Shown: positions 10,952 through 19,974, counted from the stretch's first letter. The stretch is 64,000 bases of DNA from an uncultured Clostridia bacterium (GCA_944393465.1 CALYAG010000005.1:1-64000); one strand, 5' to 3'. Numbers and translations: made by a program. The notes: a model not told the origin generated them from the letters alone.

Positions 10952-11989
10952 TTATTTATCCATCCTATCAAATTGGCTTAAAAATCTTACATCATTTGCA
11001 TAAAGTAGTCTCATATCTGTAATTCCGTATTTAAACATTGCAAGCCTATCTAAACCTGTTCCAAATGCAAATCCTGTATATTTTTCTGGATCATAACCGT
11101 TCATTTTTAAAACATTTGGATGAACCATACCAGAACCTAAAAGTTCAATCCAACCTGTATGTTTGCATAAGTTGCAACCTTTTCCTCCACATTTGAAACA
11201 ACTTACATCAACCTCATAAGATGGCTCTGTAAATGGGAAGTAACTTGGTCTAAATCTTAGTTTTGTGTCTTCTCCTAGCATATGCTTCATAAATACTTCA
11301 AGTGTTCCTTTTAAATCTGCAAATGTTATATCTTTATCTATAACTAGGCCTTCTACTTGATTGAATTGATGTGAATGTGTTGCGTCATCTTCTCTTCTAT
11401 ATGTTTTTCCTGGTACTATAACTCTTATTGGAGATTTTTCTTTATTTGCCATCATTGCTCTTGCTTGAACAGCAGATGTTTGAGTTCTAAGCAAGTATTC
11501 AGTTGTTATATAAAAACTATCTTGCATATCTCTTGCTGGGTGTCCTTTTGGCAAATTTAATCTTTCAAAACAATATTCATCTGTTTCAAGTTCTGGTCCA
11601 GATATTACATCATAACCCATTGAAACGAATAAGTCTTCAACTTCTTCAATTACTCTATTTAATGGGTGCTTGCTTCCCCTTCTTGCTTTTGTAGATGGTA
11701 ATGTTACATCTATTTTTTCTGATTCAAGTTTTTTTGCAATTTCTAACTTCTTTAATTCAGACTCTTTTGATGAAATTATTTCTTCTAATTCATCTCTTAC
11801 CTTATTTACTAAGCTTCCTATAACAGGTCTTTCCTCTTTTGAAAGACTACCCATTTGTTTTAAAAGTGCTGTTAATTCACCTTTTTTTCCTAAGTATTTT
11901 ACTCTAGTTTCTTCTAGAGATTTTAATTCTGCACAATTTTTCAATTCTTCTAGTGCATTTTTTTCAATTTGTTTTACTTGTTCCTCCAT
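10952..11989 (-). CDS. pheS: phenylalanyl-tRNA synthetase alpha subunit
   Basis: The 345-residue product has the N-terminal coiled-coil arm (about 1-90, rich in Lys/Glu/Leu) that grips tRNA-Phe. The class II catalytic core follows, with [17 protein letters not shown] (about 105-121), [19 protein letters not shown] (motif 2, about 198-216) and [15 protein letters not shown] (motif 3, about 312-326). A Cys cluster, [17 protein letters not shown], lies at about 266-282; some bacterial PheS proteins carry such an insert. It is first in the T-box-controlled pheST operon. Confidence 0.97.
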   Translation of the reverse strand: MEEQVKQIEKNALEELKNCAELKSLEETRVKYLGKKGELTALLKQMGSLSKEERPVIGSLVNKVRDELEEIISSKESELKKLEIAKKLESEKIDVTLPSTKARRGSKHPLNRVIEEVEDLFVSMGYDVISGPELETDEYCFERLNLPKGHPARDMQDSFYITTEYLLRTQTSAVQARAMMANKEKSPIRVIVPGKTYRREDDATHSHQFNQVEGLVIDKDITFADLKGTLEVFMKHMLGEDTKLRFRPSYFPFTEPSYEVDVSCFKCGGKGCNLCKHTGWIELLGSGMVHPNVLKMNGYDPEKYTGFAFGTGLDRLAMFKYGITDMRLLYANDVRFLSQFDRMDK

Positions 11990-12034
11990 TTTTACCTACC
12001 TTTCTTTCTGATGGTATAAATCTAATTCATAAAT

Positions 12035-12300
12035 AACAAAAACGAACCATCCGCCCATAGGACGAATAGTTCGTTGTACCACCTAATTTTATTAATTTAT
12101 ATTAAATTTTATAAAATAGACCATATACTTTTACTAAGCATATGCTAATTTATTAGAATTATAAACTAACCTCTAAAGTTATAACGGTGCAACCGCTTTT
12201 CCTACTACTGTTTCAGAAAAGAATCTCCAAAGTGAAATTTCAGTAAATACCATATGGCGTTTCTCAGCTTTCCGCCTCTCTGTAATATGTTTATTATTTA
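12035..12300 (-). promoter_or_regulatory. T-box leader (tRNA-Phe sensing) of pheST
   Basis: On the minus strand the leader shows the stem I signatures AGAGAGGCGG and GCTGAGAAACGCC. A Phe specifier candidate (UUC) follows in GGAGATTCTTTTCTGAA. The T-box sequence itself reads TAGGTGGTACAACGAAC (complement of about 12069-12085), which normally pairs with the uncharged tRNA acceptor end. A terminator stem then follows, CGAACTATTCGTCC with GGCGGATGGTTCG and a T run at 12036-12076. Uncharged tRNA-Phe would stabilise the antiterminator and allow pheST expression. Two UUC triplets occur in the specifier area, so which one is read is not certain. Confidence 0.9.
12036..12076 (-). terminator. T-box regulated terminator
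   Basis: A long stem, ACGAAC.ATTCGTCC against GGCGGAT.GTTCGT, is followed by TTTTTGTT on the minus strand. It overlaps the T-box sequence, so the antiterminator and terminator are mutually exclusive. Confidence 0.85.
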
Positions 12301-12346
12301 CTTACTTTGCTTTTTCTTAGATTATATTTTTATAAAAACTAAAATT

Positions 12347-12375
12347 ATTATAACATATTTGCTATGTAAATGCAA
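12347..12375 (-). promoter_or_regulatory. promoter of the pheST leader
   Basis: TTGCAT (12375-12370) and TATAAT (12352-12347) are 17 bases apart on the minus strand. Transcription would start near 12340, at the 5' end of the T-box leader. Confidence 0.7.
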
Positions 12376-12422
12376 TGGCTATTTAAGAAAATGATGTTTA
12401 ACATAATTTAGCATTTTTTATA

Positions 12423-13148
12423 TTAATTCGTTGTAATATGTATATTTTCTATATCTGTTTTAAGTTCTCTTTGAATTATATTTTGCACTTGTGCGACTTG
12501 CTCTGTAGTAAGCTCTTTGGCTTTTATTACTACATTTACGCTTGGGCTATTCACAAAAACAACTGCATTTTCAAAGCCTTTTGTTTCAAATAAATTTTCT
12601 ACTACCATTATGGCATTTTTTGTGTCGTTTATATTTTTTATTTCATTTTCTGCAATGTCTTTTTGCTCTGATGAAATTTTATCGTTCTCCAAAATATTGG
12701 TGTATGTTTCTATCATTTGTGAATACATTGTTTCTCTTTCTAGTTTTGAGCGAGTAAAATAGTCAGAGCCATCCGCTTGAGTTGGTGCGTTTGAGTCTGC
12801 TACTTCCGAATTTGATTCAACTGTTTCATTTGCCATTGGTGCATTTGGATCTACTTCATTTGTGTTTGCTTCAGTTGTTTCATTTAGTGCATTTTGTTCG
12901 TTTGTGCTTTCTTGAGCATTGTTAAGCTCATTTTCATTTGTGCTATTTCCATCAACAGCATTAGCACTAACAAGTTGTGCATCCCCTAAACTCGCTAACA
13001 ACATATTTTCATTTTCATGATTATTTGTATAATTCATGTATCCAGCAGTCATTAGCATTAGAGCCAGCGCTAAAATCACCACTTGATTTTTCTTCATAAT
13101 CTTTTTAATTCCAATGTTTTTAGTTTTATCTCCTAAATATTTAATCAT
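12423..13148 (-). CDS. spoIIIAH: stage III sporulation protein AH
   Basis: The 241-residue product starts with a basic segment, then the motif KKNQVVILALALMLMTAGY (about 19-37), which is the single membrane segment typical of SpoIIIAH. A variable, low-complexity Asn/Glu/Thr-rich linker (about 60-125) follows, then a conserved C-terminal ring-building domain (about 135-241, including QVQNIIQRELKTDI). In Bacillus it is the mother-cell side of the SpoIIIAH-SpoIIQ channel. AGGAGGAAGATT precedes the ATG. It is the last gene of the spoIIIA operon, separated from AG by a MITE-like palindrome. Confidence 0.92.
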   Translation of the reverse strand: MIKYLGDKTKNIGIKKIMKKNQVVILALALMLMTAGYMNYTNNHENENMLLASLGDAQLVSANAVDGNSTNENELNNAQESTNEQNALNETTEANTNEVDPNAPMANETVESNSEVADSNAPTQADGSDYFTRSKLERETMYSQMIETYTNILENDKISSEQKDIAENEIKNINDTKNAIMVVENLFETKGFENAVVFVNSPSVNVVIKAKELTTEQVAQVQNIIQRELKTDIENIHITTN

Positions 13149-13171
13149 AATCTTCCTCCTAGTTTATAGCC

Positions 13172-13293
13172 GTTGGAAAAGAATTAAATTTTGGCTAGGC
13201 GTTCGAAAAAGAAATACCGGAGGCGTATGTTGCTATACGCTGAGGATTTTCTTTTGATGAACAACGAAGTCAAAATTGTAATTATTTTTCAAC
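13172..13293. repeat. MITE-like palindromic element, copy 1
   Basis: A 122-base imperfect palindrome starts GTTGGAAAAGAATTAAATTT and ends AAATTGTAATTATTTTTCAAC. Its centre contains CCGGAGGCGTAT, a short loop, then ATACGCTGAGGATTTTC. It fills the gap between the spoIIIAG stop codon and the spoIIIAH ribosome binding site. A second copy with the same termini and the same central pattern is at 49309-49432. No transposase is encoded, as expected for a non-autonomous element. Confidence 0.75.
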
Positions 13294-13899
13294 TTAATTG
13301 CTCATTTTAAATACTTGAATCTTATGCGTAGCTAGTCCCGTTGCCGCTTCTACTGCTTGAACTATTGCAGTTTTTACCTCTGCATTATCTGCTCCTTCTG
13401 CTGTAATTATTGCACCTTCTATTTTTGGACTTATTATACTTTGTGTTACAGGCTCCCTATTTCCACTACTGTCTTCTTTATATATAACTTCTTTTTGACT
13501 GTCATTTTCTTCAACTGTTCTGCTTCCACCTGCAGAGTCTGTTTCTGTTGTATTACTTGATTTTACATTTTCATTGTAAATTGGCACATATGTGCTTGTT
13601 TGTGAATATGTAAGTAATACTTTTACTTTTCCTACACCTGATATGTTTGATAAAATATTAGCTAATTTTTCTTCATTTTCATCATAATTTACATCTGATG
13701 AAACTTGTACTACAGTATTATCATTTTCTGCATCTGGTACTGAATTGCTACTTTGAGACCATTTATCTCCATTCCATATATAATTAATTGCTACAATGGT
13801 TATGGCTAGAATTACTATAAATACCAAAATATTTTCAATTTTCTTTTTGTTATTGCCATCATTTTTTGAAAACATTTTCTTTAGTTTTTCTGAAAGCAT
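13294..13899 (-). CDS. spoIIIAG: stage III sporulation protein AG
   Basis: The 201-residue product has an N-terminal cytoplasmic Lys-rich segment, one membrane span (about 24-43, ILVFIVILAITIVAINYIW) and a periplasm-facing domain with VGKVKVLLTYSQTSTYVPIYN and SPKIEGAIITAEGADNAEVK, both characteristic of SpoIIIAG. It forms the large ring of the feeding-tube channel between mother cell and forespore. It begins about 50 bases after spoIIIAF with AGGAGGTAAAAA before the ATG. Confidence 0.94.
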   Translation of the reverse strand: MLSEKLKKMFSKNDGNNKKKIENILVFIVILAITIVAINYIWNGDKWSQSSNSVPDAENDNTVVQVSSDVNYDENEEKLANILSNISGVGKVKVLLTYSQTSTYVPIYNENVKSSNTTETDSAGGSRTVEENDSQKEVIYKEDSSGNREPVTQSIISPKIEGAIITAEGADNAEVKTAIVQAVEAATGLATHKIQVFKMSN

Positions 13900-13950
13900 T
13901 TTTTACCTCCTAGTTTATTTATTATTTATATATTGTAACCTTATTAATTT

Positions 13951-14610
13951 TCATGAGATAGTAATATTCTTTTCTTTTACATTATACGTTTCGCTCAAAT
14001 ATTCTTTTAATTCTTTTTCTTTGCTAGTTGGAATTCCTTTTACAACTTGATCTTTTATGTTATTTGTTTTTTCTCCTATTTGAACTTCATTAATAATTAC
14101 AGTATTTACACTACTATTAAAATTAGAATTGACTCCCTCATTATTTTTTGTTTCTTCACTCTCATTTGCCTTGCCATCACTATTACTAGCCTTCTTACTG
14201 TTTTCTGACTCATCATCTTCTTTTAGCTCATATATTCCTGTTATACTAATTTTTAGTACCTCATAATTTTCGTTGGTTTGTAATTCTACATTTTCACATC
14301 CATAACCTTTGTTGTTTAATTTTGAAATTACATCCTGCTTTAAATTTCCTATATACAAATTTGTGATCTCATCTTCATTAGTTTTATCTAGGCTTGTTGT
14401 AGTGTTTTCTAAAGATATGTTAAATTCATCTAAATTTAAATCAATATTTTTTCCTACAACTGGGCTAATTACAGCAAATAGCACATACACTCCAATTATT
14501 ATTTTTATATATTTTTTGTTTTTGCCTTCTGGTAAAAGCATTTGTAAAATTGTTCCTATAATTACGGCAAATATTATTTGCTGAGCCCATGAGCTAATAA
14601 ATGATACCAT
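13951..14610 (-). CDS. spoIIIAF: stage III sporulation protein AF
   Basis: The 219-residue product starts with two membrane spans (about 7-24 and 34-52) around the motif LLPEGKNKKYIKIIIGVYVL, which is diagnostic of SpoIIIAF. A hydrophilic C-terminal domain with a Ser/Asn/Glu-rich linker (about 125-170) follows. It belongs to the spoIIIA channel assembly. Its position between AE and AG is as in Bacillus. Confidence 0.93.
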   Translation of the reverse strand: MVSFISSWAQQIIFAVIIGTILQMLLPEGKNKKYIKIIIGVYVLFAVISPVVGKNIDLNLDEFNISLENTTTSLDKTNEDEITNLYIGNLKQDVISKLNNKGYGCENVELQTNENYEVLKISITGIYELKEDDESENSKKASNSDGKANESEETKNNEGVNSNFNSSVNTVIINEVQIGEKTNNIKDQVVKGIPTSKEKELKEYLSETYNVKEKNITIS

Positions 14611-14687
14611 TGTTTTACCTCATTTTTTATAAAATTATATTTATTGTAAAAGCTATACAGTCTGTCTAAAATTAATTGATATGCTTA

Positions 14688-15914
14688 TTACCCATACATC
14701 AGTCCACTATTTGAAATTTTCATAACTATAGCTATTCCTATTATTAGCATTGCTGTTAGTGCAAACATTACCGCTAAAAATATTTTAAAAGTGCCTCCCA
14801 TTTGCTCTAATATTCCCACTACTTTTTCATCTGCAATTGGTTCACAAAGTGCAGCACCTAAATAATATGTAACTGATAGCACAGCGAGCTGAATAATTGG
14901 TCTTATGCAAATTGCAAGTATTACAACTATTCCTACAACTCCTACTGCATTTTTTATAATATTACTGCATCCCATTATTGTATTAACTGCATCTCCAAGT
15001 ATGCTCCCTATAACTGGAACTACTGATGAAATTGCTGTTTTTGCTGCTTTTGCAGTTACTCCGTCAATGCTTGATGTGAGTCCTCCTTCAAGTGAAGTAA
15101 CACTTACAAACAATGTTAAGACTGTTCCTAATACCCACACCATACTTGAATTTAAAAATTTTGATAGTTTTCCTACTTGCGCTTGATCTGATATTTTTGA
15201 AATTATGCCCAGTGCTGTTGATACAAGTGCTATTGGTATTAAAATATTTGTTAAAAAATTGCTAATAAATGTTATAAGTAATAGTAAAATTGGCTGAAGC
15301 ATTCCCGAAGATACCACATTTCCAGTTGTTATCATAAGTGTAATCATTAGTGGTATAAGCGTATTTGCAAATCCTGTTAAGTTTTGAACTGCCTGTTTCA
15401 TTTCTGTTATAATACTTGAAAAGTTCGCCATAACCATTGTTATTATAAGTATGTATTCTATGTAATAAGCAATTTTTGAAACATTTTCATTTCCTAAATT
15501 TTCGCTAATTGCTTTTAAAATGCTATGAATTATAACTACCACCATAACACTTGCAATTGTTGTAAGTGCAGTTTTTACATTGTCTCCTAGAAGTGAAAAT
15601 ACAATGTTCATAATTGTATTATTGTCTATGTTCCCACTTATGCTTTGTTTAAAAAGCTCTGACATATCTATATTTCCAAATGTGTCTTTTGTATATTTTT
15701 TTGAGTCTGATAGAAATGTTGAAATTCCAAGTGCATCTGTTTGTGAGGAAATTATTTCTTCTTGTGAGGTTGTACTTGATGCTAACTTTATTGGTTCATT
15801 TTGCTTTACAAAATCTGTTTTAGATGTTAACGTGTCTATATTGGAGGCTTTGGCTGTAGTTGGTACTAAATATGTAATTATTGCAATTAAAATTACTATG
15901 TAGAATTTTTTCAT
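14688..15914 (-). CDS. spoIIIAE: stage III sporulation protein AE
   Basis: The 408-residue product has a signal-peptide-like start, MKKFYIVILIAIITYLVPTT then AKA, and many membrane spans in the second half. SpoIIIAE-typical motifs include LTGFANTLIPLMITLMITTG (about 177-196) and AVNTIMGCSNIIKNAVGVVG (about 306-325). It is the largest membrane protein of the SpoIIIA complex and resembles an export-gate component. It follows spoIIIAD with about 110 bases between, a gap that holds an ACAATATATGTTCT-type repeat. Confidence 0.94.
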   Translation of the reverse strand: MKKFYIVILIAIITYLVPTTAKASNIDTLTSKTDFVKQNEPIKLASSTTSQEEIISSQTDALGISTFLSDSKKYTKDTFGNIDMSELFKQSISGNIDNNTIMNIVFSLLGDNVKTALTTIASVMVVVIIHSILKAISENLGNENVSKIAYYIEYILIITMVMANFSSIITEMKQAVQNLTGFANTLIPLMITLMITTGNVVSSGMLQPILLLLITFISNFLTNILIPIALVSTALGIISKISDQAQVGKLSKFLNSSMVWVLGTVLTLFVSVTSLEGGLTSSIDGVTAKAAKTAISSVVPVIGSILGDAVNTIMGCSNIIKNAVGVVGIVVILAICIRPIIQLAVLSVTYYLGAALCEPIADEKVVGILEQMGGTFKIFLAVMFALTAMLIIGIAIVMKISNSGLMYG

Positions 15915-15942
15915 TTTTCACCTTCTTTTAAATTCTTTGCTA

Positions 15943-16000
15943 AAGCTACAATATATGTTCTGTAGCTTTTAGCGAGGCGGAGCGAACAACGCGCTCATTA
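15943..16000. repeat. ACAATATATGTTCT-type repeat with GC-rich tail
   Basis: AAAGCTACA and TGTAGCTTT form a 9-bp stem around ATATATGTTC. The next bases, GCGAGGCGGAGCGAACAACG, are clearly more GC-rich than the surroundings. It sits in the spoIIIAD-spoIIIAE gap, inside an operon, so it need not terminate transcription. Confidence 0.6.
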
Positions 16001-16026
16001 CGCTTATATCCTTTTCTTATTATTAA

Positions 16027-16413
16027 TTACGGAAGAATTTTTACCACTGTATCTATAAGTGCATTTATAATTGGAATTGACATTGAAATTATTATTATTT
16101 TTCCACCAATGTCCACTTTGCTTGCAATTGCGCTTTCTCCTGAGTCTTTACATATGCTTACTGCAAATTCTGTAAGTATTGCTATTCCTGTTATTTTTAT
16201 TAATATTACTAAAAATTCGCTATTTATGTTTGTCTTGCTAGATATACTTTTTATCATATCTATTATTCCTGAAAGTGTGCCAGATGCTAAAGTAAGTATA
16301 AGCACTCCAGCAATTATTGAAGCATATATTGCAAATTCTGGTCTATATTGCTTTAGTATTACAATTATAATTACAGCTATAAAGGCTATTCCAATTATTT
16401 TTATAATATCCAT
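16027..16413 (-). CDS. spoIIIAD: stage III sporulation protein AD
   Basis: The 128-residue product is a hydrophobic protein with three to four membrane spans. It contains SSKTNINSEFLVILIKITGI (about 57-76) and EFAVSICKDSGESAIASKVD (about 82-101), the SpoIIIAD signature. It stands directly after spoIIIAC in the expected order. The product is an inner-membrane part of the SpoIIIA complex. Confidence 0.94.
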   Translation of the reverse strand: MDIIKIIGIAFIAVIIIVILKQYRPEFAIYASIIAGVLILTLASGTLSGIIDMIKSISSKTNINSEFLVILIKITGIAILTEFAVSICKDSGESAIASKVDIGGKIIIISMSIPIINALIDTVVKILP

Positions 16414-16506
16414 TTTTCCATCCCCACTTTCACTTTTATCTTTTTTGAAAATTTAGGAGGTTTTATATTTTTTACTTGTAAATAGGCATGAAAGTTTTTA
16501 TTATTA

Positions 16507-16701
16507 TTACAAGTCAAACATGGTCCTTACTGTTGTAAATAATGAGCTTACTTCTTTTATGACCATTGAAAGTACAATTATAAGACCTGCAAGAGTTGTC
16601 ATCATTGCTTGGTCTTCTCTGCCTGCCCTAACTAGTACTTGGTATAAAACCGCAACTAATATGCCTATAGCTGCTATTTTAAATAATAAATCTATGCTCA
16701 T
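16507..16701 (-). CDS. spoIIIAC: stage III sporulation protein AC
   Basis: The 64-residue product has two membrane spans with the SpoIIIAC signature VLYQVLVRAGREDQAMMTTL (about 19-38). The length is normal for this very short protein. AC and AD resemble each other and the small membrane components of secretion systems. An ATATATGTTCTCG motif lies in the gap toward spoIIIAB (about 16733). Confidence 0.95.
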   Translation of the reverse strand: MSIDLLFKIAAIGILVAVLYQVLVRAGREDQAMMTTLAGLIIVLSMVIKEVSSLFTTVRTMFDL

Positions 16702-16781
16702 TTATTTACCTCCATTTAATAATTTTTTGGCAATATATGTTCTCGAAAATATTTTCTAAAACAATTATTATAAAGTTTTAC

Positions 16782-17292
16782 TTAAATCAAAATAATCACC
16801 AAAGCTAGTCCAATAGTAGCACCTAATGTTTTATATAATTTTTCGTTTTTTAACTTTTCATTTTCAGCATCTTTTATTTGGACATCTAAAAATTTGCAAG
16901 TCAACTTAATTTCACTAACTTGTCCATCTATGTCTGTTTTGCCAAGCATTTTTGCTAGTCCTTTTATTATGTCTTTATCTTCTTTTGTAAAATTATTGTT
17001 TGAATTTTCTACTGCATTTTCCCAGGATTCTCCTGCTGACTCATTTTCCATTGCTTTTGAAGAATTATGAAAAATCTCTCCTATATTTTCTTTCACTTTA
17101 TGTGATATTTCTTCAAAAACATCTGGAATTGGCTCATATGTAAACTTTATTTTTTCTTCAAAAAAGTTTAGCGCTTTTCTCATTTCTTTCAAATCTCTAA
17201 GCCTATTTGAGAATTTTTTTGACATTAGCAAGCCTACATAACTTGTCCCGAAGCAAAATTGCTCCTAAAAATATGTATTTAATAATAATCAT
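16782..17292 (-). pseudogene. spoIIIAB: stage III sporulation protein AB, with apparent one-base frameshift
   Basis: Two overlapping frames together make a normal SpoIIIAB. From the ATG at 17292 one frame reads MIIIKYIFLGAILL, the expected N-terminal membrane segment. After TTG CTT the expected continuation GTSYVGLLMSKKFSNRL is in the +1 frame, which then stays open for about 149 residues to 16782. The junction is CTTCGGGACA at about 17253-17244: one extra base breaks the frame. The original frame would end at a TAG about 17 codons later. A real mutation, an assembly error or +1 programmed slippage at CTT CGG are possible. The body includes FEEKIKFTYEPIPDVFEEIS and the C-terminal hydrophobic segment LGATIGLALVIILI. 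Confidence 0.85.
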
Positions 17293-17362
17293 TTGTATTT
17301 TCCTCTTTTCTTTTGTTAATAATCAATTTCATTTATACTATATATATTCAATATGTTTATTT

Positions 17363-18280
17363 TTAGACCAACTTTCCATCTACAGTTTTATACATATTTC
17401 TATCTAAATAATAAACTTTTGCTATTTTTCCCCTGTTTTCAAGAAAAATTATCCTTTTAAATAATTTTTCTTCGTATAATTTGTTAAGTGTTTCATTTTG
17501 TCTTAGCTCTGAAATATCTGAACCATGTGCTGTAAATATCCCCTTTACTCCTGAACATATTCCATAATTTATAGCTTCCAAATCTCCCTCTGTCCCTATT
17601 TCATCTGCCACAATAACTTGTGGTGCCATTGTTCTTACAGCAATTTTCATTCCAATACTTTTTGTAACATTGTCCATTACATCTGTTCTTAGACCAACAT
17701 CATTTTGTGGAATGCCCTTATACATTGATGCAATTTCTCCTCTTTCATCAATTAAAGATACGGTAAAGCCCATATTGCTTATATTTCTTACTAAATCGCG
17801 AAGTACAGTTGTTTTACCACAGCCAGGTTTTGAAACGATTAAAGTATTATTAATCTCTAAATTACATATATTATTATTACCTCTTTTTGTTACAACTTCT
17901 TTTAAAATTTCATCACTTGCTCCAATTATTTCTCTTGCAATTCTAAAGTTCAAAGAAGATACATAATTTACATTTGTAATCTTTCCATCCTTCATTGCCA
18001 CATTACCAGTAATACCAACCCTATGTCCACCTTGCAACGTTATGTAGCCATCGCAAATTTGGCTTTGATAAGAATAAATAGAATTATTGCAAAGAGATTG
18101 TAAAATATTTAAAATTTCAGTTTGAGAAACAACATGGTCTAAAATATCTTCTTTTCCTTCTGGATATTTTAAAATAACCGGTCTATTTACTCTTATTCTA
18201 ATCTCTTCTATTGTATTTTCATTTATGCTGTAACAAATATCTCTTGATAGAACTCTAGTAATTGCACGCAAATCTGACAT
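17363..18280 (-). CDS. spoIIIAA: stage III sporulation protein AA, ATPase
   Basis: The 305-residue product is a secretion-ATPase-like (VirB11/GspE-related) protein. It has GGHRVGITGNVAMKDGKITN (about 84-103), Walker A SKPGCGKTTVLRDL (about 153-166) and Walker B VIVADEIGTEGDLEAI (about 217-232). It is the first gene of the operon and should drive the SpoIIIA channel at engulfment. The operon start, expected to be SigE-dependent, is preceded by a GGACGGTCC inverted repeat at 18299-18403. The N-terminus is slightly short compared with Bacillus but intact. Confidence 0.94.
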   Translation of the reverse strand: MSDLRAITRVLSRDICYSINENTIEEIRIRVNRPVILKYPEGKEDILDHVVSQTEILNILQSLCNNSIYSYQSQICDGYITLQGGHRVGITGNVAMKDGKITNVNYVSSLNFRIAREIIGASDEILKEVVTKRGNNNICNLEINNTLIVSKPGCGKTTVLRDLVRNISNMGFTVSLIDERGEIASMYKGIPQNDVGLRTDVMDNVTKSIGMKIAVRTMAPQVIVADEIGTEGDLEAINYGICSGVKGIFTAHGSDISELRQNETLNKLYEEKLFKRIIFLENRGKIAKVYYLDRNMYKTVDGKLV

Positions 18281-18298
18281 ATTTTCTCCTCCAATAAA

Positions 18299-18403
18299 AT
18301 TTTCAGTTGGGGACGGTCCTTTTTTGAAAAAATATTTTATTTTTATTTATTATGTATACGCAATCACCTTTTTTTCAAAAAAGGACCGTCCCCAACTGAA
18401 AAC
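18299..18403. repeat. GGACGGTCC-family inverted repeat, copy 3
   Basis: The left arm reads TTTCAGTTGGGGACGGTCCT followed by TTTTTTGAAAAAA; the right arm mirrors it, with TTTTTTCAAAAAAGGACCG then TCCCCAACTGAAAA. This copy has TTTTTTGAAAA instead of AAATCGAAAA next to the core, on both arms. That is a compensated change keeping the stem paired. It separates spoIIIAA from yebC. Confidence 0.9.
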
Positions 18404-18429
18404 CTTCCCGACTGACAACCACCTGACAC

Positions 18430-18472
18430 AAAAAATAAGTAGCCTATATTAAATATATGCTACTTATTTTTA
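18430..18472 (-). terminator. terminator downstream of yebC
   Basis: AAAAATAAGTAGC and GCTACTTATTTTT form a 13-bp stem followed on the minus strand by a T-rich run. It lies about 60 bases after the yebC stop. Confidence 0.75.
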
Positions 18473-18529
18473 TTTATTACTATTCATTTAACTAATATGG
18501 TCTTTTCATTGAACTTTTTTTAAATTAAT

Positions 18530-19255
18530 TTATTCTGCCCAATTAGTGTAAACATTCATTACATCATCTAAGTCTTCTAGGTTGTCTATTAATCTTTGCA
18601 TTTTTTCTGCAGCTTCGTCATCTAATTCAACTGTTGTTGTTGGTACCATTCTTACTTCTGCTTGAACAAATTCTAAACCATTATTTTCCAATGCTTCTCT
18701 TACTTTTGAAAAGTCTTTTGGGTCTGTGGTGATTTCATAGCATTCATCATCTGCTGTAAAATCTTCAGCTCCACTATCTAGTGCAAGCATCATCATATCG
18801 TCTTCTGACATGTCTGTTGTAGTTCTATCTATAACGATTACACCTTTTTTATTAAACATATATGATACGCATCCTGTTGTACCTAAGTTTCCGCCAGCTT
18901 TATCAAAGATGTGTCTTACATCTGCTGCTGTTCTATTTTTGTTATCTGTACTAGCTTCTACTATTACAGCAACACCATTTATACCATATCCTTCATATGT
19001 AATCTCTTCGTAGTTTTTGTTGCTTCCTTCTCCAGATGCTTTTTTGATTGCATTGTTTATTGTATCATTTGGCATATTATTTGATTTACATTTTGCTATT
19101 ACATCTTTTAGTTTAGAGTTACTAGTCGGATCAGGTCCTCCTGCTTTAACTGCTAATAGTATTTCTCTTCCTAATTTTGTAAATATTTTTCCTCTTGCTG
19201 CATCTGCTTTTCCTTTTTTGGCTTGTATGTTGTGCCATTTACTGTGTCCTGACAT
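18530..19255 (-). CDS. yebC: YebC/PmpR-family protein (TACO1-like)
   Basis: The 241-residue product begins [20 protein letters not shown], the fixed N-terminus of this family. Conserved segments are [21 protein letters not shown] (part of about 65-85) and [21 protein letters not shown]. Family members are known both as DNA-binding regulators and, more recently, as ribosome-associated factors that relieve stalling at proline-rich motifs. Which role holds here is not readable from sequence. It is a single-gene unit with its own terminator. Confidence 0.95.
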   Translation of the reverse strand: MSGHSKWHNIQAKKGKADAARGKIFTKLGREILLAVKAGGPDPTSNSKLKDVIAKCKSNNMPNDTINNAIKKASGEGSNKNYEEITYEGYGINGVAVIVEASTDNKNRTAADVRHIFDKAGGNLGTTGCVSYMFNKKGVIVIDRTTTDMSEDDMMMLALDSGAEDFTADDECYEITTDPKDFSKVREALENNGLEFVQAEVRMVPTTTVELDDEAAEKMQRLIDNLEDLDDVMNVYTNWAE

Positions 19256-19387
19256 GACTAATTCCTCCTTTTAAATTTTTTCCATTATTTATTGTAACAT
19301 ATTTTTTTGAATTTGTGTAGTCTTTTGCCCAAATTTTGCAATGTTCTTAAACGGTATGTTACTATTCACAGCTTTAAATTATTTTTT

Positions 19388-19415
19388 AAGGCTACAATAT
19401 ATGTTCTGGATCTTT
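19388..19415. repeat. ACAATATATGTTCT-type short repeat
   Basis: GGCTACAATATATGTTCTGG followed by ATCTTT sits in the gap after folA. It matches the copies at 10926 and 15943 over about 20 bases. Confidence 0.55.
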
Positions 19416-19445
19416 CTAAGTAAGTAAAAGAACTTGCGGACAAAG

Positions 19446-19925
19446 CTATTTTCTCTCATACACCACAAAATCATAATCAAAATCATCTGCATTCATTTTT
19501 TCTCTGCTAGTTTCTTTCCAACTTTCTAAGTCAACATTTGGAAAGAATGTATCCCCATCAAAGTCTTTGTGAATTTCAGTTATATACATCTTATTTACAT
19601 ATGGCATTAGTAAATTGTAAATCTTTTCTCCACCAATAACAAAATTTTCGTTTTTGTCTTCGACGTATTCTTGTATATCACTTAGTGAATGAACTATTTT
19701 TACATTTACATCGTCTACCTTAAAATTAGGGTTTTGTGTAAATACTACATGCTTTCTATTTGGCAATACTCTGCCCAAAGATTCAAAGGTTTTTCTTCCC
19801 ATTATTATGGTATGACCTGTCGTTAAATTTTTAAATCTTTTTAAATCTTCTGGCAAATGCCATAATAACTTATTATCTTTTCCTATTACATTATTTTCAG
19901 CTTTTGCTACAATTAAACTTAACAT
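19446..19925 (-). CDS. folA: dihydrofolate reductase
   Basis: From the ATG at 19925 the product is about 159 residues, the usual length. It starts MLSLIVAKAENNVIGKDNKL. The substrate and cofactor motifs LLWHLPEDLKRFK, TIIMGRKTFESLG and FVIGGEKIYNLL are in order. A longer frame starts at 19985, but the extra 20 residues overlap nothing known. AGAAGGG lies about 12 bases before the chosen ATG. The enzyme reduces dihydrofolate to tetrahydrofolate with NADPH. It directly follows thyA, which produces dihydrofolate, so the two form a functional pair. Confidence 0.93.
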   Translation of the reverse strand: MLSLIVAKAENNVIGKDNKLLWHLPEDLKRFKNLTTGHTIIMGRKTFESLGRVLPNRKHVVFTQNPNFKVDDVNVKIVHSLSDIQEYVEDKNENFVIGGEKIYNLLMPYVNKMYITEIHKDFDGDTFFPNVDLESWKETSREKMNADDFDYDFVVYERK

Positions 19926-19974
19926 TTTGAAACTCATCCCTTCTCTTTTTTTAAGCCTTTTAATATAATGACTA

